In this document: positions 37,553-49,254 of the stretch, in pieces
Position numbering within the stretch: position 1 is the stretch's first letter
How the letters are laid out: each line of letters opens with the position of its first letter
Source of the DNA: Tetragonia tetragonoides
Lineage: Eukaryota; Streptophyta; Magnoliopsida; Caryophyllales; Aizoaceae
Direction: 5' to 3'
DNA length: 64,000 nucleotides
Assembly: GCA_038025085.1 (NCBI GenBank)
Contig: CM076147.1
Coordinates: forward strand, 31,718,766 to 31,782,765
Position numbers and translations under genes: made by a program
Notes under the pieces: model-generated
What the model was told of the DNA's origin: nothing
Databases searched by the model: none
Seen by the model: the letters and a program-made list of their open reading frames with translations, nothing else

Positions 37553-37780
37553 GGGCCCGTTCGGGGTGGTTGTGAGTTGCAAGTTTCTGGTTTTCAAAAT
37601 TTTTTATCTACTTATAGAAATTATGTTTGGAGCTGAAATTTTTTCCCATTATAGTTGTCTACTCTATTTTTGAAACTGACAACTGAAAACTGGAAACCAA
37701 AAATTGTGGTTTCCAAAATCTGATTTTTGGTTTTCAAAAAAACTGAAAACTGAAAACTGAAAACCACCCCAAACAGGCCC
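37553..37780. mobile_element. Tourist-like MITE, 228 bp
   Basis: Ends 'gggcccgttcggggtggtt' and its inverse 'aaccaccccaaacaggccc', flanked by TAA on both sides (37550-37552, 37781-37783). Interior rich in 'aactgaaaac' repeats. Confidence 0.85.
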
Positions 37781-38127
37781 TAAGATAATGATGGAATGCT
37801 ATACACATCCATTTTCACCATCCAAATTGCGCATAGTCACCCATGTTTGGATTTATTTGACTTCGTCACTCCATTACAAATTAAAGATTTCATGTGCAAA
37901 TTAAAGATTTCCAGTTGAAAAACATAAATCAAAGCTTGATTGGTGATGGTTTGCTCAAGGGGTGATGGTGGGGGTGCTTGAGCTGGAGTGGGGTTGCTGA
38001 TTGAAAGAAAAAAGGGGAATTTGGGGAAGAGAGAGAAAGGCAAGGAAGAGTGGTAAATTAGAAAGGCGGGTCTTTTTGTCTAAAAAATATTGTATTTGGT
38101 TCAAACCCTATGTTGTATTTAGCACTT

Positions 38128-38734
38128 GTGTCTTTTATTCATTCGAAAATGACTCGCAAATCGAGACAACTCTTCTTCTGAAATATTTTCCTTTTACCCC
38201 TTACAAGTGGAGTCTTTGATCAAAAAACGATGAGACCGTAAAGAGCTCCACATACATTGGCAAGAGTGGGGTTAACCCATTTCCAACCCAATGTCAAATT
38301 TTGACATGTATTTTGTACTAAAATTATTTTCTCTTTCCTCTTTTCTCTCTTTTGAAAATTTGGCAAGAACCCCTCTAATGTATTGTCAATTTTGATAATG
38401 TCAATTTTTATTTTTTTTACCATCATTCCTCAAAATTTACACCAAAGTCACACATATTTTCTCTCTCCTAAATTAATATGCATTGGGACTAGCAATTTGG
38501 TAATCAGATTTCATTGGCAAATATTTGACAATTGCATCTATAAGCCATGTATTTGGCAAGGCTCCAAATACACTCTAATGGGGAGATGTCAATTTTGGCA
38601 TGCCAATTTTAAATTTGGCAAGAGTTTTATACATGGGTTCGAGATGCTCTTAGGCAAGTCTGTTTGTGTACCAAAAAAAATAAAATACTAAATGAAGAAA
38701 TAGAAAGGAAACTATTGAACATCCATAAAAATAA
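38128..38734. other. Intergenic spacer
   Basis: AT-rich; no gene or mobile-element ends recognised. Confidence 0.45.
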
Positions 38735-39030
38735 GGGGCCGTTTGGTTGGGGGTAATGATTAAAGGGATAATGGAATGAATTTTTAGGCTAAAATAGTAA
38801 TGTGAAGTGGTGATGAGGGTAATGATTAAAGGGGGGTAATAGAGAAAATGAAGGAAAATGGGGAAATATCATTACCCTATGGGGAGGTGGGTTTCAATTA
38901 TCCCTCAAATGGGGTAATCATTACCCTCCTTCTCACAAAATCTAACCCCTACTACCTCACATACCTCTCATTTTAGCCTAAAAATCCATTCCATTACCCC
39001 TTTAATTATTACCCCCAACCAAACGGCCCC
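38735..39030. mobile_element. Tourist-like MITE, family T1 copy 1, 296 bp
   Basis: TIRs 'ggggccgtttggttggggg' inverted at the far end, flanked by TAA (38732-38734, 39031-39033). Related copies at 39181-39479 and 59057-59350. Confidence 0.9.
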
Positions 39031-39180
39031 TAAAAGTAAAGAAGGTGAAAAAGAATTATGTGACCAACGGAATATTTTCTCATGGAAAAGAAAGCTAAGA
39101 CACAGAAATTAAGTTACAAAGACAAGTATGACTCAAAAGTGTTATCAGACTTCCCACCAAAAAAACATTTATTAGATTAG

Positions 39181-39479
39181 AGGCCATTTGGTTTATTGGA
39201 AAATGATTAAGGGGGTAGTGAAATGGATTTTTAGGCTAAAATGGGAGGTATATGAGGTAGTGGGGGTTAGATTTTGTGAGGAGGGTAATGATTATCCCAT
39301 TTAAGCGATAATAGAAACCCACCTCCTCCTAGGATAATGATATCCCTCCATTTTCCTTCATTTTCTCCATTACCCCCTTAATCATTACCCTCATAAGTCA
39401 TAACCACTTCACATTACTATTTTAGCCTAAAAATCAATTCAATTACCCCCTTAATCATTACCCCCAACCAAACGGCCCC
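39181..39479. mobile_element. Tourist-like MITE, family T1 copy 2, 299 bp
   Basis: Same family as 38735-39030, flanked by TAG (39178-39180, 39480-39482). Left tip slightly diverged ('aggccatttgg'). Confidence 0.85.
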
Positions 39480-39538
39480 TAGTGTCCTTAGCGATAATGC
39501 TTGATCATAGCTGGTACAATTCCGTAATTGGTTGTAGC

Positions 39539-40086
39539 TAGAGGTGATTATTTGCGGGCTCGGGCTGGACACGGGCCGGGCTTTTGATGAAAAAGTTGTC
39601 CAACGGGCCTAAAATTTGTTGCCCTTGTCCGCCCATCAGGGCTCAAAAATGTTGCCATGGCTCGCCCTATTAGCGGGCCGGGCTTGCCCATGGGCTAACG
39701 GGATTTTTTAAAATTTATTTTTCAATTAAATATTAAGAGTTTTTCTTTGTTTGCGACAAATAATTTTACTATTAGTATGCAACCTAACCCCAAAATCAAG
39801 CGTAATACTCCATATAATCATGATTTTGATATTTTCTCATACAAAATAAGTCTTAACAACCCACAAACAAATAAAAAAGCTCACAAATTTTTAAGTAAAA
39901 AAAATTAAATGGGCCAGGTGGGCCCGCCCACGGTCCATTTTTGAGTTTGTCCGCCCATTTATTTAAACGGGCCGGGCTAAACCCGCCCATTAAATAATTT
40001 TTTTTCAAAAACCTTGTCCATACCCGCTCAAATTACGGGTCGGGAGGGTTGGGCTTTTCGAGCCGTCCCATCCATGATCAGCTGTG
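39539..40086. mobile_element. Non-autonomous hAT element with GGGCCGGGC motifs, 548 bp
   Basis: Ends 'tagaggtgattatttgcggg' and, inverted, 'cacagctgatcatggatggg'. The exact 8-bp duplication gttgtagc lies at 39531-39538 and 40087-40094. Both subterminal regions carry repeated 'gggccgggc' and 'cgcccat' motifs. Confidence 0.9.
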
Positions 40087-40499
40087 GTTGTAGCATATGG
40101 AATTTTAAGATGGATTGTGTGTGTGATTTTGTTTTCTTTTTTTTGAGGAGTGTGTGTGATTTTGAAGCTGTAATACAAGGTTGGGGAGGTGTTACTTGTT
40201 AGGCTAAATGCAGGAGTTGTATCCCGTGACTGTTTTATGCAGTTCAGAGAGTTGGGTCTCAGTTTTTATCAAATGAGTGTGGTTGTACTCCCATAGTCCT
40301 TCCTAAAAGTTAGGAAGATATTAATCATATATGAAATGTGATGATAGATAGTATTCGCTCCCTTTTAGAAAAAATTTAATATTTACTTTTTGAAAATTAA
40401 AAGTTATAAACATTGATTTATAAAAAAATATGAGGATTTACAATGTAAAAAATAATGTTGTTAGATCCGTTGCACTTTTGGAGCTTAATAGCTTGTAGT

Positions 40500-41165
40500 T
40501 AACTAAACAGTTGAACATATAGCACTATTTGCGTTCTCTCTCTCTCTAAAACAATCCTAGTCCCCTTTCTCTTTGACTCTTCTTGGGGCTACCAACGGCA
40601 TTTTTGCCGGTGATTAGCCCATACGTTGTTATTTCCTTGATTACGATCTAATTTTTTAGTTTGTTTTTCTTTATGGTTAGTAATAAACTCTTCTTTGATG
40701 AGAGATTGTGGAGTTCTCCGCGTTTGTCGGAGGGTTGTCGAATTTCTATTTTTAGGTTCGGTTTTATAAATCAAGAAGACAATAGTTCAATCTACTATGG
40801 CAGGGGGATTTGTTCTTTCAAATAGCTGCAGCACGTTTCGTGCTTACCTCCGATCGTAGGGAAAAGTCGGTGGCCTCCCGTTTACTGTATAGTATATTTT
40901 TTGCTATATCAAGGCATTGTCAATTATCAATGAAACTGATCAACACGCCGATTTCTAGCAGTGATGTTTGGATTGGTAGTCACTTATCGATGGAGCTGAT
41001 CAAGATATCGATTTCAAGAAGTGATGGTGGGAGCCATATTCATATTGTTATTTTAGATTTATACTTGGTTCTGTTAGATTTATATTTGTTTAGAGATATT
41101 CATCGTTGTAGATGACAAATGGCTTTTTATAAATAAATGAATTCTCTTTCCTTAAAATAAAATAA
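40500..41165 (+). repeat. Possible LINE 3'-end fragment
   Basis: Higher-complexity sequence ends in 'gctttttataaataaatgaa' and an 'aaaataaaataaaat' tail, typical of truncated plant LINE insertions. No reverse transcriptase motif remains and no duplication was found, so this is tentative. A 101-codon frame within it has no recognisable domain. Confidence 0.3.
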
Positions 41166-41479
41166 AATAAAATGAAATACCTTTCTGAAAACTGAAAATT
41201 AAAAAGAAAGCTTGCTGGTGAGTTATGATCCACAATTATATTATTGGCTGACAATAATATTATCAGTATATCACAATATGTATGTATAATAACAAATTAA
41301 CAATATTGTTTATTGATGCATCAGGAGAAGTTTTGCTCACATGTTTCTCAAGGGTAGTTCACAAGTGGTAAGACTTTTGCTTGTACAACCATGTCTTTGT
41401 AGCTGGCTTCTTCTTTTTTTGTTAAAGAGTTGACATTTGAAACCATATAAAACAAGGGAGGCCAATTTTGGGTTGACAT

Positions 41480-41481
<2 letters not shown>

Positions 41482-41530
<49 letters not shown>

Positions 41531-41535
41531 TATAT
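41482..41535. repeat. (TA)n microsatellite
   Basis: Long TA run with one interruption. Confidence 0.95.
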
Positions 41536-41560
41536 TATTATCCATCAATAAGTAACACAC

Positions 41561-41862
41561 CAACAAGGTGTTGATCTAATAAGGGTTCCAAACTTACTCT
41601 CAACTGGTTTGGTAAGGCAAGGTCATGGGTTCGAATTCACATTATTTTTCCTACTGATGTCTTGTGTCTGCTGGCTTTTAGGAACTATACTAGCCCATTG
41701 TTAGTGCTACATTGACGGGACCAGTGTTTGTGTTGGTTGTTCAGTTAGTCTACTGATATATATGGCGGTACTATTGAATACAAGAGTCCGAACATGACGT
41801 AACAGAGGATGCCTCGATCAATACCATTCACTTGCACCCAGTTGTTGACGAGCAAAAGAAAT
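41561..41862 (+). mobile_element. tRNA-derived SINE, copy 2
   Basis: Aligns over its length with 29749-30031: 'caacaaggtg' start, B box 'gggttcgaattc', shared 'cttgtgtctgctggctt', 'gagtccgaacatgacgta' and 'gacgagcaaaa' tail. The flanks show a short imperfect duplication ('agtaacacac' / 'aataacacaa'). Confidence 0.88.
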
Positions 41863-42068
41863 AAATAACACAACAGATCTATCTGATAGGTACCAAAGTA
41901 ATGTCCATACACTCATTTGCAATTAGGCTAAGACAATTTAGGGTTGTCCCCACCAGAACCCTATCAAAACCAATGAGCAAGCCAAGATCAAGAGGAAAGG
42001 TATATGTGAAATTAATTGCTCACATGATGCAAGAAGTAAGCTTCTGAACCTTTACGATGCAGGGATAA

Positions 42069-42337
42069 TGACCTGTTCTCTTCACCTTTTTTTTTTTACT
42101 GAATTTATCTGCACAATACTGAATTGAATTGCAATTTACTGAACTGAACTGAATTATTCTGAACTGAACTTATTTTTACTGAATCTATAATTACAAAGAG
42201 TAAATTTGTTCTTTGGTTTACCAAACTCTACTGAATTTTTCTGAAGTGAACTTCTTTTTACTGAACTGAATTAAATTTTACTAAATTGAACTGAATTTTA
42301 TTGAATACTTCAGTATGAAGTTGGGGAGAACAGACCC
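42069..42337. mobile_element. Tourist-like MITE with ACTGAA repeats, 269 bp
   Basis: Ends 'acctgttctc' and, inverted, 'gggtctgttctcc', flanked by TAA (42066-42068, 42338-42340). The interior is mostly degenerate 'actgaactgaa' units. Confidence 0.7.
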
Positions 42338-42506
42338 TAATTCCTGATTTGTGTGATTTCATTGATCGTACAAAACGAGGGCATACATCATATTGCCATA
42401 TATTTCTGACTTTGATCATAATGTAGTAATATATGTATATAGACTATAGAGTATTAGTTTAGGGCCTTGAGGCTATATAATCATAATCATAATCATAATC
42501 ATAATA

Positions 42507-44034
42507 TCTATATATTAGAGGCATTTTCTGACAGTATTGGAGGTATCCACCTAAGCGAGCCATTGTAATAAAATTTTAAAATAAATATAAAATAGAAATA
42601 TATGTTTTGGTATAGAATATATACTAAAGTTGTACTTTCCTAAATCATTAAAGAGTTACTAATAATTGGAGGTCTTAGAATATATACTAAAGTTGTACTT
42701 TCCTAAATCATTAAAGAGTAGATTATTAGATTTTAAAAACCATACAACTTTAGTTTCACCGCTTAAGAAATTAAATTGCTTACACCATTGGAACGAGTTC
42801 GAAATATCCTTTAAAATGAGACTCATTTGTAGTATGTTCTATTGATTTACAATATTAGATGCGTCCACCTAAAAAGGTAATCAGTAATTAGCTTGACAAG
42901 CTGACACAACTAAAGAGTTGCATGTAAAAATAAGAGAAAAAATATGTATATTAGTTATAAAAATTTAAAAAGCAATCTCAAGTTAAAATGTAATAGAAAG
43001 AGTATAATTAGAATAAAGAAATAAACAATGAAATCTAAAATGATTCTAGGTCCAATCTTTAATAGGAAACTTTACCATTATCATGTATAATTTTATCCTC
43101 TTATAACTGTACGTAATATACTGATCCCCCATGTTATTTTAGGGTTCCAATTTATGTTATAATTATTAATGTATCCCCTCGGAACACAAATAAAATTACA
43201 TTGGACTTTTTGCGTTCTTAAAGGCAGTACTTTGACCGCATATAATTTTGAAAAAATAAGCAAGCATTGAAATATGTTTTGCTATTCTAAGGTTTACGTC
43301 TAAAACTTCTTTATTTTTTGAAAAGTAGTTACGTTTACATTAGACATTTAAACTGATTTTACCATAAAAGAAGGATCATATCTTTGGAATGTTAGTCGTA
43401 CACTTATATCAACATAAGAGTATTGGCGCACCAACATCAAGCAAAGAAAGACTTTGAAACTATTACCTCTTGGATCATGTAACATATGAGATGAGTTAAT
43501 TAATAGTTAATTGAAATTGATGATAAGAGTTTAAATTAGATAAGATTCCATATAAAGTCATTGTAATCTTATTATATGACATTTATGATATTAAATGGAT
43601 TATATAATTATATTTATTTATCCATATATTACTAAGGCTCTGTTTGATTCACTTGGATAAAACTGATCTGAACTGAACTGAAATGAACTGAACTGAACTA
43701 AATTGATTTTTAAAACATAAGCGTTAACTATTTAAAATTCGTCCAAACATAGTCAATATTGGACTCATTTGAAAGTATGCTTTGAGATCTTTCCGCTTAA
43801 ATAATTATCATCATGAAACTATTTCGGAATAAAAAGTTATATGAGTTATAAAGTTACACATGAACTGAACTGAATTAAAGTAAAATTAAGGTGAATCAAA
43901 CAGAGCCTAATAGTTTTTCATAAGTGACAATTACACTTTGATTTTTCGATGAAATTAATAATCACATTATATTGGTTTTATTATATAATCACAGTCCGTG
44001 CAACGCACGGGCATACACACGGGCATCCACCTAG
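42507..44034 (+). mobile_element. Non-autonomous Helitron, 1.5 kb
   Basis: 5' end TCTATATATTAGAGGC after A (42506). The 3' end has hairpin CCGTGC-aac-GCACGG (43996-44010) and terminal CTAG followed by T (44035). A-T insertion, TC start, hairpin and CTAG end are the Helitron rules. It carries no helicase gene. It contains an internal duplication of about 45 bp (copies from about 42615 and 42677) and the MITE at 43636-43907. Confidence 0.85.
43636..43907. mobile_element. Tourist-like MITE, family T2 copy 1, nested in the Helitron, 272 bp
   Basis: TIRs 'ggctctgtttgattcac' and its inverse, flanked by TAA (43633-43635, 43908-43910). Same family as 60133-60419. Confidence 0.9.
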
Positions 44035-44571
44035 TATTGACTATTAAGGACCACAAGATGAAGATCCATCCAAATAATTGGAGCATTCAAAATATTAATT
44101 TATTTATGGTATTATAATTCTATTGTTGGTGATAAAAATAATAAAATAAAATTAAGTCTGTCGTTAAAAGCATAACAAGCCATTCGCACCAAAAAAAATA
44201 AGTCATTGTTATAAATATATAAATGTATAATATGTCTAGTTAAAGATTAGACCTCACTTCTACCGTTCTAAGTTATATAGCTAGTCACACTCACAAAGTC
44301 ACAATGACTTAAACACATTTACACTTTTAGAGAGTTCATTTTATTTGTTATCTTACAAATAGTATTCCTATCAATCTGTTAAATTAAAAAAATAAGTAAT
44401 TGTAAGTATTGATAAAAATCTATCTTAATTATATCCGAGAACAAATGAAGCATGCAAGTATATGCTTGTTCCTTTCTTTCTCAAAAAGTCAAATAGAAAG
44501 AAGAATTAGGAACAGAGGAGGCGTATTGATATTGAATGATTGCAACTACATACTTGCTAGATGGGAACATT

Positions 44572-44741
44572 TTTTTTTTTTTTTGTGAGAAAATATTGGT
44601 AAATATTTTCCAATATTTCGAAGCTGGTCTCGGGATTAAAATTTTGCGCTCCTTCTAATCGTAGTTGTGGGGAATCAAACTTGATTCTCTCTACCAAAGT
44701 CTTGCCCCTGACACCACTAAATCAACCCACGATTGATTTGT
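44572..44741 (-). mobile_element. tRNA-derived SINE with 14-bp target-site duplication
   Basis: Minus-strand A box 'gatttagtggtgtc' and B box 'caagtttgattccc', with an A tail seen as the T run from 44572. Flanked by tagatgggaacatt at 44558-44571 and 44742-44755. Confidence 0.88.
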
Positions 44742-44755
44742 TAGATGGGAACATT

Positions 44756-45494
44756 AACTACAATGATCATCCCCCAATACAAAACAAATCCAACCATCAC
44801 TGCAGCACTATCGCGACCGTTTGCGGCTACCAGTGTATGATTCATGATTATTCATTCTCCATTATTGGAGAAAAATCAAATACAGCAGCATGACTTTTTA
44901 ATATTGAAAATTGAATAGTAGGTCTTGTAGTCGTCACATAGTATAAAACCGTCTCATAAGTTTTTACCAAAAATGAATAATGATAGAGCTCAAAAACAAA
45001 CTTGCATTGGATGGCCGGTAAGGTAAGAGTGTATTTTTAGGATTGCACGAAACTGAGCTGAATTAAACTTAACTGAACACCACTAAACTAAATTAAACAC
45101 AACTTAATTGATCAACGACGAACACTTACACTAGTTAATTAAAAAAAGAAAACTACATATATAAATAAGAATCAATAAGAACAATAGTAACATTAACACC
45201 AGAAAGTACTGATTCAACCATTAGCCCACATTCTTGTTCCTTCCAAACTAATTCCTCAAAATGGAAAGATCAATTCACTAATTAATTAATACAATTCTTG
45301 AAATGATCAAACCATCAAAAATCAATGAAAAATGTACAAAAACATTGACTACGATCCATCAAAGTGCAAATACTACTAATTATCAAAAAAAAAAAAAGTG
45401 CAAATACTAATCCGAACCAAATGATACAAATACTAAAAAAAATAAAATTGGTAGTAATAAAATAAGCTAGCACTAATCAGCAATTTAATTAATT
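44756..45494. other. Intergenic region, 3' side of the PYL gene
   Basis: No gene seen. Includes the 3' UTR of the minus-strand PYL gene. Confidence 0.5.
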
Positions 45495-46082
45495 TTACTC
45501 ACTGGCGGACCTGGTTAGTGATTCTCTGCAAACAACCCCGAGCTTTTGTAGATTAAGCTTAACAACCGTGTCAGTAAACATCTTCGTATCTTCAGCCGTG
45601 TTTCCATCAGGAATATCAACAACATAAGACTCAAGCACGACCGTGTAAAGATGTCCATCAACCGTGTCTCTGAACTCATTAACCGAAGTCACGGATTTAT
45701 AGTTCCTCAACCGGTGCTCCCCGCCAAGAACACGGAAGCTAATGACACGACGAGTGTCATCGACGAGCTCGAGCCGCTCGGTGCTCGTCGAGGCAGGGAG
45801 GCCGGAGACAACGGTGACTTCACGGACACTTCCCACGGACGTGCCATCACCCGAAGCCATACGGCAACTCTTGATGAAGTGCTTGTAACGTTGAGGGTTG
45901 TCGAAACGACGAACGTAAGGCCACACGTGGCGGGCCGGGGCGTCGATACGTTGGGTGACTAGGGAGGTGGTGGTGTTGGGTGGTGTAGGGTTGAAGGTGT
46001 GGTGGGTTAGGATTAGTGGCTCTAGAGTGGCGTATTCTTCTTGGGTTAGGCCTATAGAACATGATGGTGTTCTAGTGCTCAT
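45495..46082 (-). CDS. Abscisic acid receptor, PYR/PYL/RCAR family, PYL2-like
   Basis: Soluble START-domain receptor that binds abscisic acid and then inhibits clade A PP2C phosphatases, releasing SnRK2 kinases. A single exon of 195 aa, as is usual for this subgroup. Hallmarks: carboxylate-binding Lys K67 in 'RYKHFIK', gate loop 'SGLPA' at 93-97, E102 in 'STERLE', latch 'GGEHRL' (120-125), Y128 in 'NYKS', E151 in 'ESYVVDIPDGN', and the C-terminal helix 'TKMFTDTVVKLNLQKL' with N177. All ligand-pocket residues I can place are conserved, so it should be functional. The 'LVTQRIDAP' and 'VTSVNEF' blocks fit PYL2 and the dimer-forming subfamily best; exact orthology would need a tree. The start is the first ATG and gives the expected N-terminus. 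Confidence 0.96.
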   Translation of the reverse strand: MSTRTPSCSIGLTQEEYATLEPLILTHHTFNPTPPNTTTSLVTQRIDAPARHVWPYVRRFDNPQRYKHFIKSCRMASGDGTSVGSVREVTVVSGLPASTSTERLELVDDTRRVISFRVLGGEHRLRNYKSVTSVNEFRDTVDGHLYTVVLESYVVDIPDGNTAEDTKMFTDTVVKLNLQKLGVVCRESLTRSASE

Positions 46083-46785
46083 GAATGTATATGGTATGTT
46101 AGTTAAGGAAAAGGAAAAACGATGGTTAATGATATGGAGATTTTGTTGATCTAAGGAAGGTTATAATAAACCAAGTGTGGATGGGGATTTGACGGGATGA
46201 AGGGAAGAAATGGGGTTCTTGTTTGGATGAGGAGAGGGATTTTGGCTTTTAATAGGGTTTATGATAGATGTTAGAATGGGTCTTTTTAAGTTGTGTTGAC
46301 ATTTGAGATAGCCGTCTACTTATAGGAAGGGTAGTGTTATATATGGTATATTTGAAGTGTCATATCATTTGTTCACCCTATCATCATTAAATTGTTAATA
46401 CTTAATAGTATAAAATTTAAAGAGGATCGGAGCATATGATTTTGATTGTTCATAATTGATGTACTATGTTTTTTAATGTATTCAAGAAATTATATGAGAG
46501 CTCAAGTCGTTGAGCTCGCCTCCCACACCTCCAATTTCAAAGTTAGTCGTCAATGTTAAGGTTAGATTACTGAAATCCTTCGGAAATTCAGTTAATTTTG
46601 ACAATTTTATTGTTAATGATTTGTTTTTCCGTTTGTACTATATGCATCTAATTTCGAGGTATGTTCATTAGTTGTTTGGATGTGTTTGTTTTGGGGTGGT
46701 GATTAGTGATTTGGAGTAGTCAAACCACTACATACTAATTCTAATTTGTACAGTGTTCCATTTGAGTTTTAAGTAATGTTTTATA
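46083..46785 (-). promoter_or_regulatory. Upstream region of the PYL gene
   Basis: Probable promoter. TATA-like 'ttattataa' reads on the minus strand at about 46161-46170. No clear ABRE cluster recognised. Bounded by a hAT insertion at 46786. Confidence 0.35.
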
Positions 46786-47372
46786 CAGGGATGGAATCAA
46801 GGGGGGTTGGTGTAGGCCATGCTCTTCTGATACAGAAACATTTTGTTGTAGTGAAAGCTGACTCAGTTGGTTGGAATAAAGTTCAAACTTAGTGTAAGTT
46901 TCAGGAGGTTTTGAGCTCGATTCCTAGATCCTGCTGCTTTTTGTTCTTTTTATGTCTTCTTCACACCTGTTTTTTACCTTACGAAGTTTGTGTGTGTGTG
47001 TGTTTTTCTTTTCTCTTTCTTTTTCATTTTTTTTAATTGCATTTCATTATCATTTGTCCCTTTTTCTGTTATAAATAAATATTGAGAGTCATTAGCCAAA
47101 TAAAGAATAACATTATTAGGAAGGAGGAACACAAATTTAATACATCTTCAACAAACATATAAATTTTATATAAGTTTAACAAATTAAATACATAGTTTTC
47201 ACTCAAACAAATACCTATAGTTCATATCAAATATCTTGTATATTAATGATGATTATCTAACTTTATGTATGTGTGTGTTTATATATCCTCAAGAGTTAGA
47301 AGGAAAAATTTTAAAACAAATTTCAAAACAAATTTTGGCTCCCCAATAAAAAAAATTCTAGTTCCGCCACTG
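46786..47372. mobile_element. Non-autonomous hAT element carrying a tRNA-like segment, 587 bp
   Basis: Ends 'cagggatggaatcaagg' and, inverted, 'cagtggcggaactagaa'. Flanked by gttttata (46778-46785) and gtttcata (47373-47380), 7 of 8 matching. Inside, 46858-46935 has tRNA-like boxes ('gactcagttggttgga', 'gagctcgattcc'), possibly a SINE. Confidence 0.78.
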
Positions 47373-47602
47373 GTTTCATAAATTTACTTTTAAATCATTT
47401 TGTGTGTTTGGATAATAGTGGTCACACAACGAAAGGTAGTTATTACGTTTATTTTGGTTCATTATCATTTCTTCATAAGTCTTATGACGCTACTGCGAAT
47501 CTAATTTTTCAAGCGTCGATCTTTAATGTCAGAATTGCATATTCATCAAGATAGCTGACGGGGTATTCCCTGAAAAGAATGTAATATGGAAACAACAAGT
47601 GA

Positions 47603-47750
47603 TCTTGTGTGAGACTAACCGATCACAGAAAAATTAGGTCACTATTTAGTAATGTAGGGATCACTTGTGGTGAGCAGTGACCCTAATTTCATTGAAAAGT
47701 GACCCCATTTGACCAATAATTATATATAAAAAGACCGTGTTAAAGAAGTT
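47603..47750. repeat. Dispersed repeat, copy 2
   Basis: Starts 'cttgtgtgagac', ends 'aagaccgtgttaaag'. Similar to 49255-49425 and more distantly to 424-585. Confidence 0.45.
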
Positions 47751-48269
47751 TTTGTAATATGAAAATAGGTATAAAAAGAATATGAGACAAAGTATAATAC
47801 AAAATAAAATGCAGCTAGCACGAAACAGAACAAAATGAAATACAACGAAATAAAATACACTACGGAGACGACCAAAAGAAGAGGCCCTCACTCCCAAATC
47901 CTCTAGCCCGAGAGTCACTTATTATTTACATATTCAGAATCACTGAACCACAATTTAGGTATTAATTAGTTAAGACATGACAGCCTAAGCTTGCTAGCTA
48001 GCATATAAAAACTGATCCAAAACAGTACATACGAATACGATTGGGTCTCTGGGTTTGACTCATTTAGTATGCATGCCGACCCATAATTGGCAACAATTAG
48101 TCAGCTAGCTTATTATTTTATGTAATTTGCCTTGTCCTGTGCTTGAGCAGGCACAATGCCACAATTAGATAGCAGTATGCATGATATATTTATAATTTAT
48201 TAGGGTCATGCTTTGGATTAAGGTACCTCTTAAGAAAAGGTTAAATTACACATTTGGAATAAAAACTTA

Positions 48270-48551
48270 GGTGGGGCTTACTTGGTTGTAATCAAATGCT
48301 TGCAATGTAATTATTTTATAGGGTAGATGAAGGAGGGGGAGGAAGAAGATGGGAAAATTGAGGTTGATTACATCATTCAAAGTAATCAACATTATGTGAG
48401 AAAAATTGAGCAATTGTGATTACATTGAATGATGCAATTAATCCCACTTAATCTCATCCCTCTCCTTCAACTCCTTTACTTTTCACCCCATATTTACTCT
48501 ACAAAATAATTATATTGTATTACATTTGATTGCAAGCAAGTAAAAAAGGCC
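48270..48551. mobile_element. Tourist-like MITE, 282 bp
   Basis: Ends 'ggtggggcttacttggttg' and, inverted, 'ggccttttttacttgcttgc', flanked by TTA (48267-48269, 48552-48554). Confidence 0.8.
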
Positions 48552-48894
48552 TTAGTTTAATGAGTATTCAGTGGACCATTTACATTAAATGGCCAATTGA
48601 GGAAAGTGGCAATCCAGCTTGACAATGAATCAATCATATTCTTTCCCTCTCTCTTAAAGGTGCTGTTCATTCTTGTTTTTAGCCACAAGAAAAGGGTTTA
48701 TTTAAAGTTTCTTGTGTATCTTATCTAGGCTTCTTCTTCAAAGCAAGTATATCCATGACCATAGTACATGATGCTTTCATACTTGGTTGGTGTATTTCAA
48801 GTCAAAGTAAAGCTGGATAGCACGACCTTCAGAACAATTGGCAACAATTTATTAATGTAATTATGTCTCTAGCGTTTCTTTTATAATTATCAAA

Positions 48895-49015
48895 ATGTCT
48901 CCTATGAGACCGGTTCAATATAAGGTCATCTCTATAGCCAAGAGCATGATGTAAGCATAACGTCATGCTTGTTTAAACCGCCTCATGATCATGTTAAGGC
49001 TAGTTTATATGAATT
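48895..49015. repeat. Short inverted-repeat element, family member
   Basis: Left 'tctcctatgagaccgg', right inverted 'aaattcatataaactagcct', middle 'agcataacgtcatgctt'. See 9983-10095. Confidence 0.45.
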
Positions 49016-49024
49016 TTTGTGTTT

Positions 49025-49165
49025 CTTAAAATGTTTCTTATGAGTCCGCCTCAACATGAGTCTGCCTCAACATGTGGCCACTTCTATAACCAAGCAGAAC
49101 GTCAGCATGACGTCATACTTGTTTGATGCGCCTCACGTTAAGGCCATCTCATATGAATTTTTATG
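49025..49165. repeat. Short inverted-repeat element, family member
   Basis: Left 'ttcttatgagtccgcctcaa', right inverted 'ttcatatgagatggccttaa', middle 'aaccaagcagaacgtcagc'. It sits head-to-tail with the copy at 48895. Confidence 0.5.
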
Positions 49166-49254
49166 AGAGGTGGAGTCATTATTATGAACAGAGACCGGCC
49201 ATATTCATTCATTAGATATTTTGGGTGAAACTTTTGCAATGAATATGTGAAATT

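Larger units (their letters stand above)
30595..38127. mobile_element. Large inverted-repeat element with hairpin-array interior, split by a Copia retrotransposon
   Basis: Sequence from about 30609 to 30830 ('gctaaatacaac', 'tttagacaaaaagaccc', 'aatttaccactcttcc', 'catcaccaatcaa') reappears inverted from about 38118 down to 37925, giving TIRs of about 200 bp. The left tip 'ctctctccgtcccaaatg' resembles Stowaway ends and follows TA at 30593-30594. The last 15 bp or so at the right end do not match, so the right boundary and superfamily are uncertain. Nested inside are the Copia element and two MITEs; without the Copia insertion it would be about 2.5 kb. No transposase seen. Confidence 0.6.

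Noticed and set aside
45651..45962. 103-codon ORF antisense to the PYL gene
   Set aside because: Shadow of the strongly biased coding sequence of the receptor.
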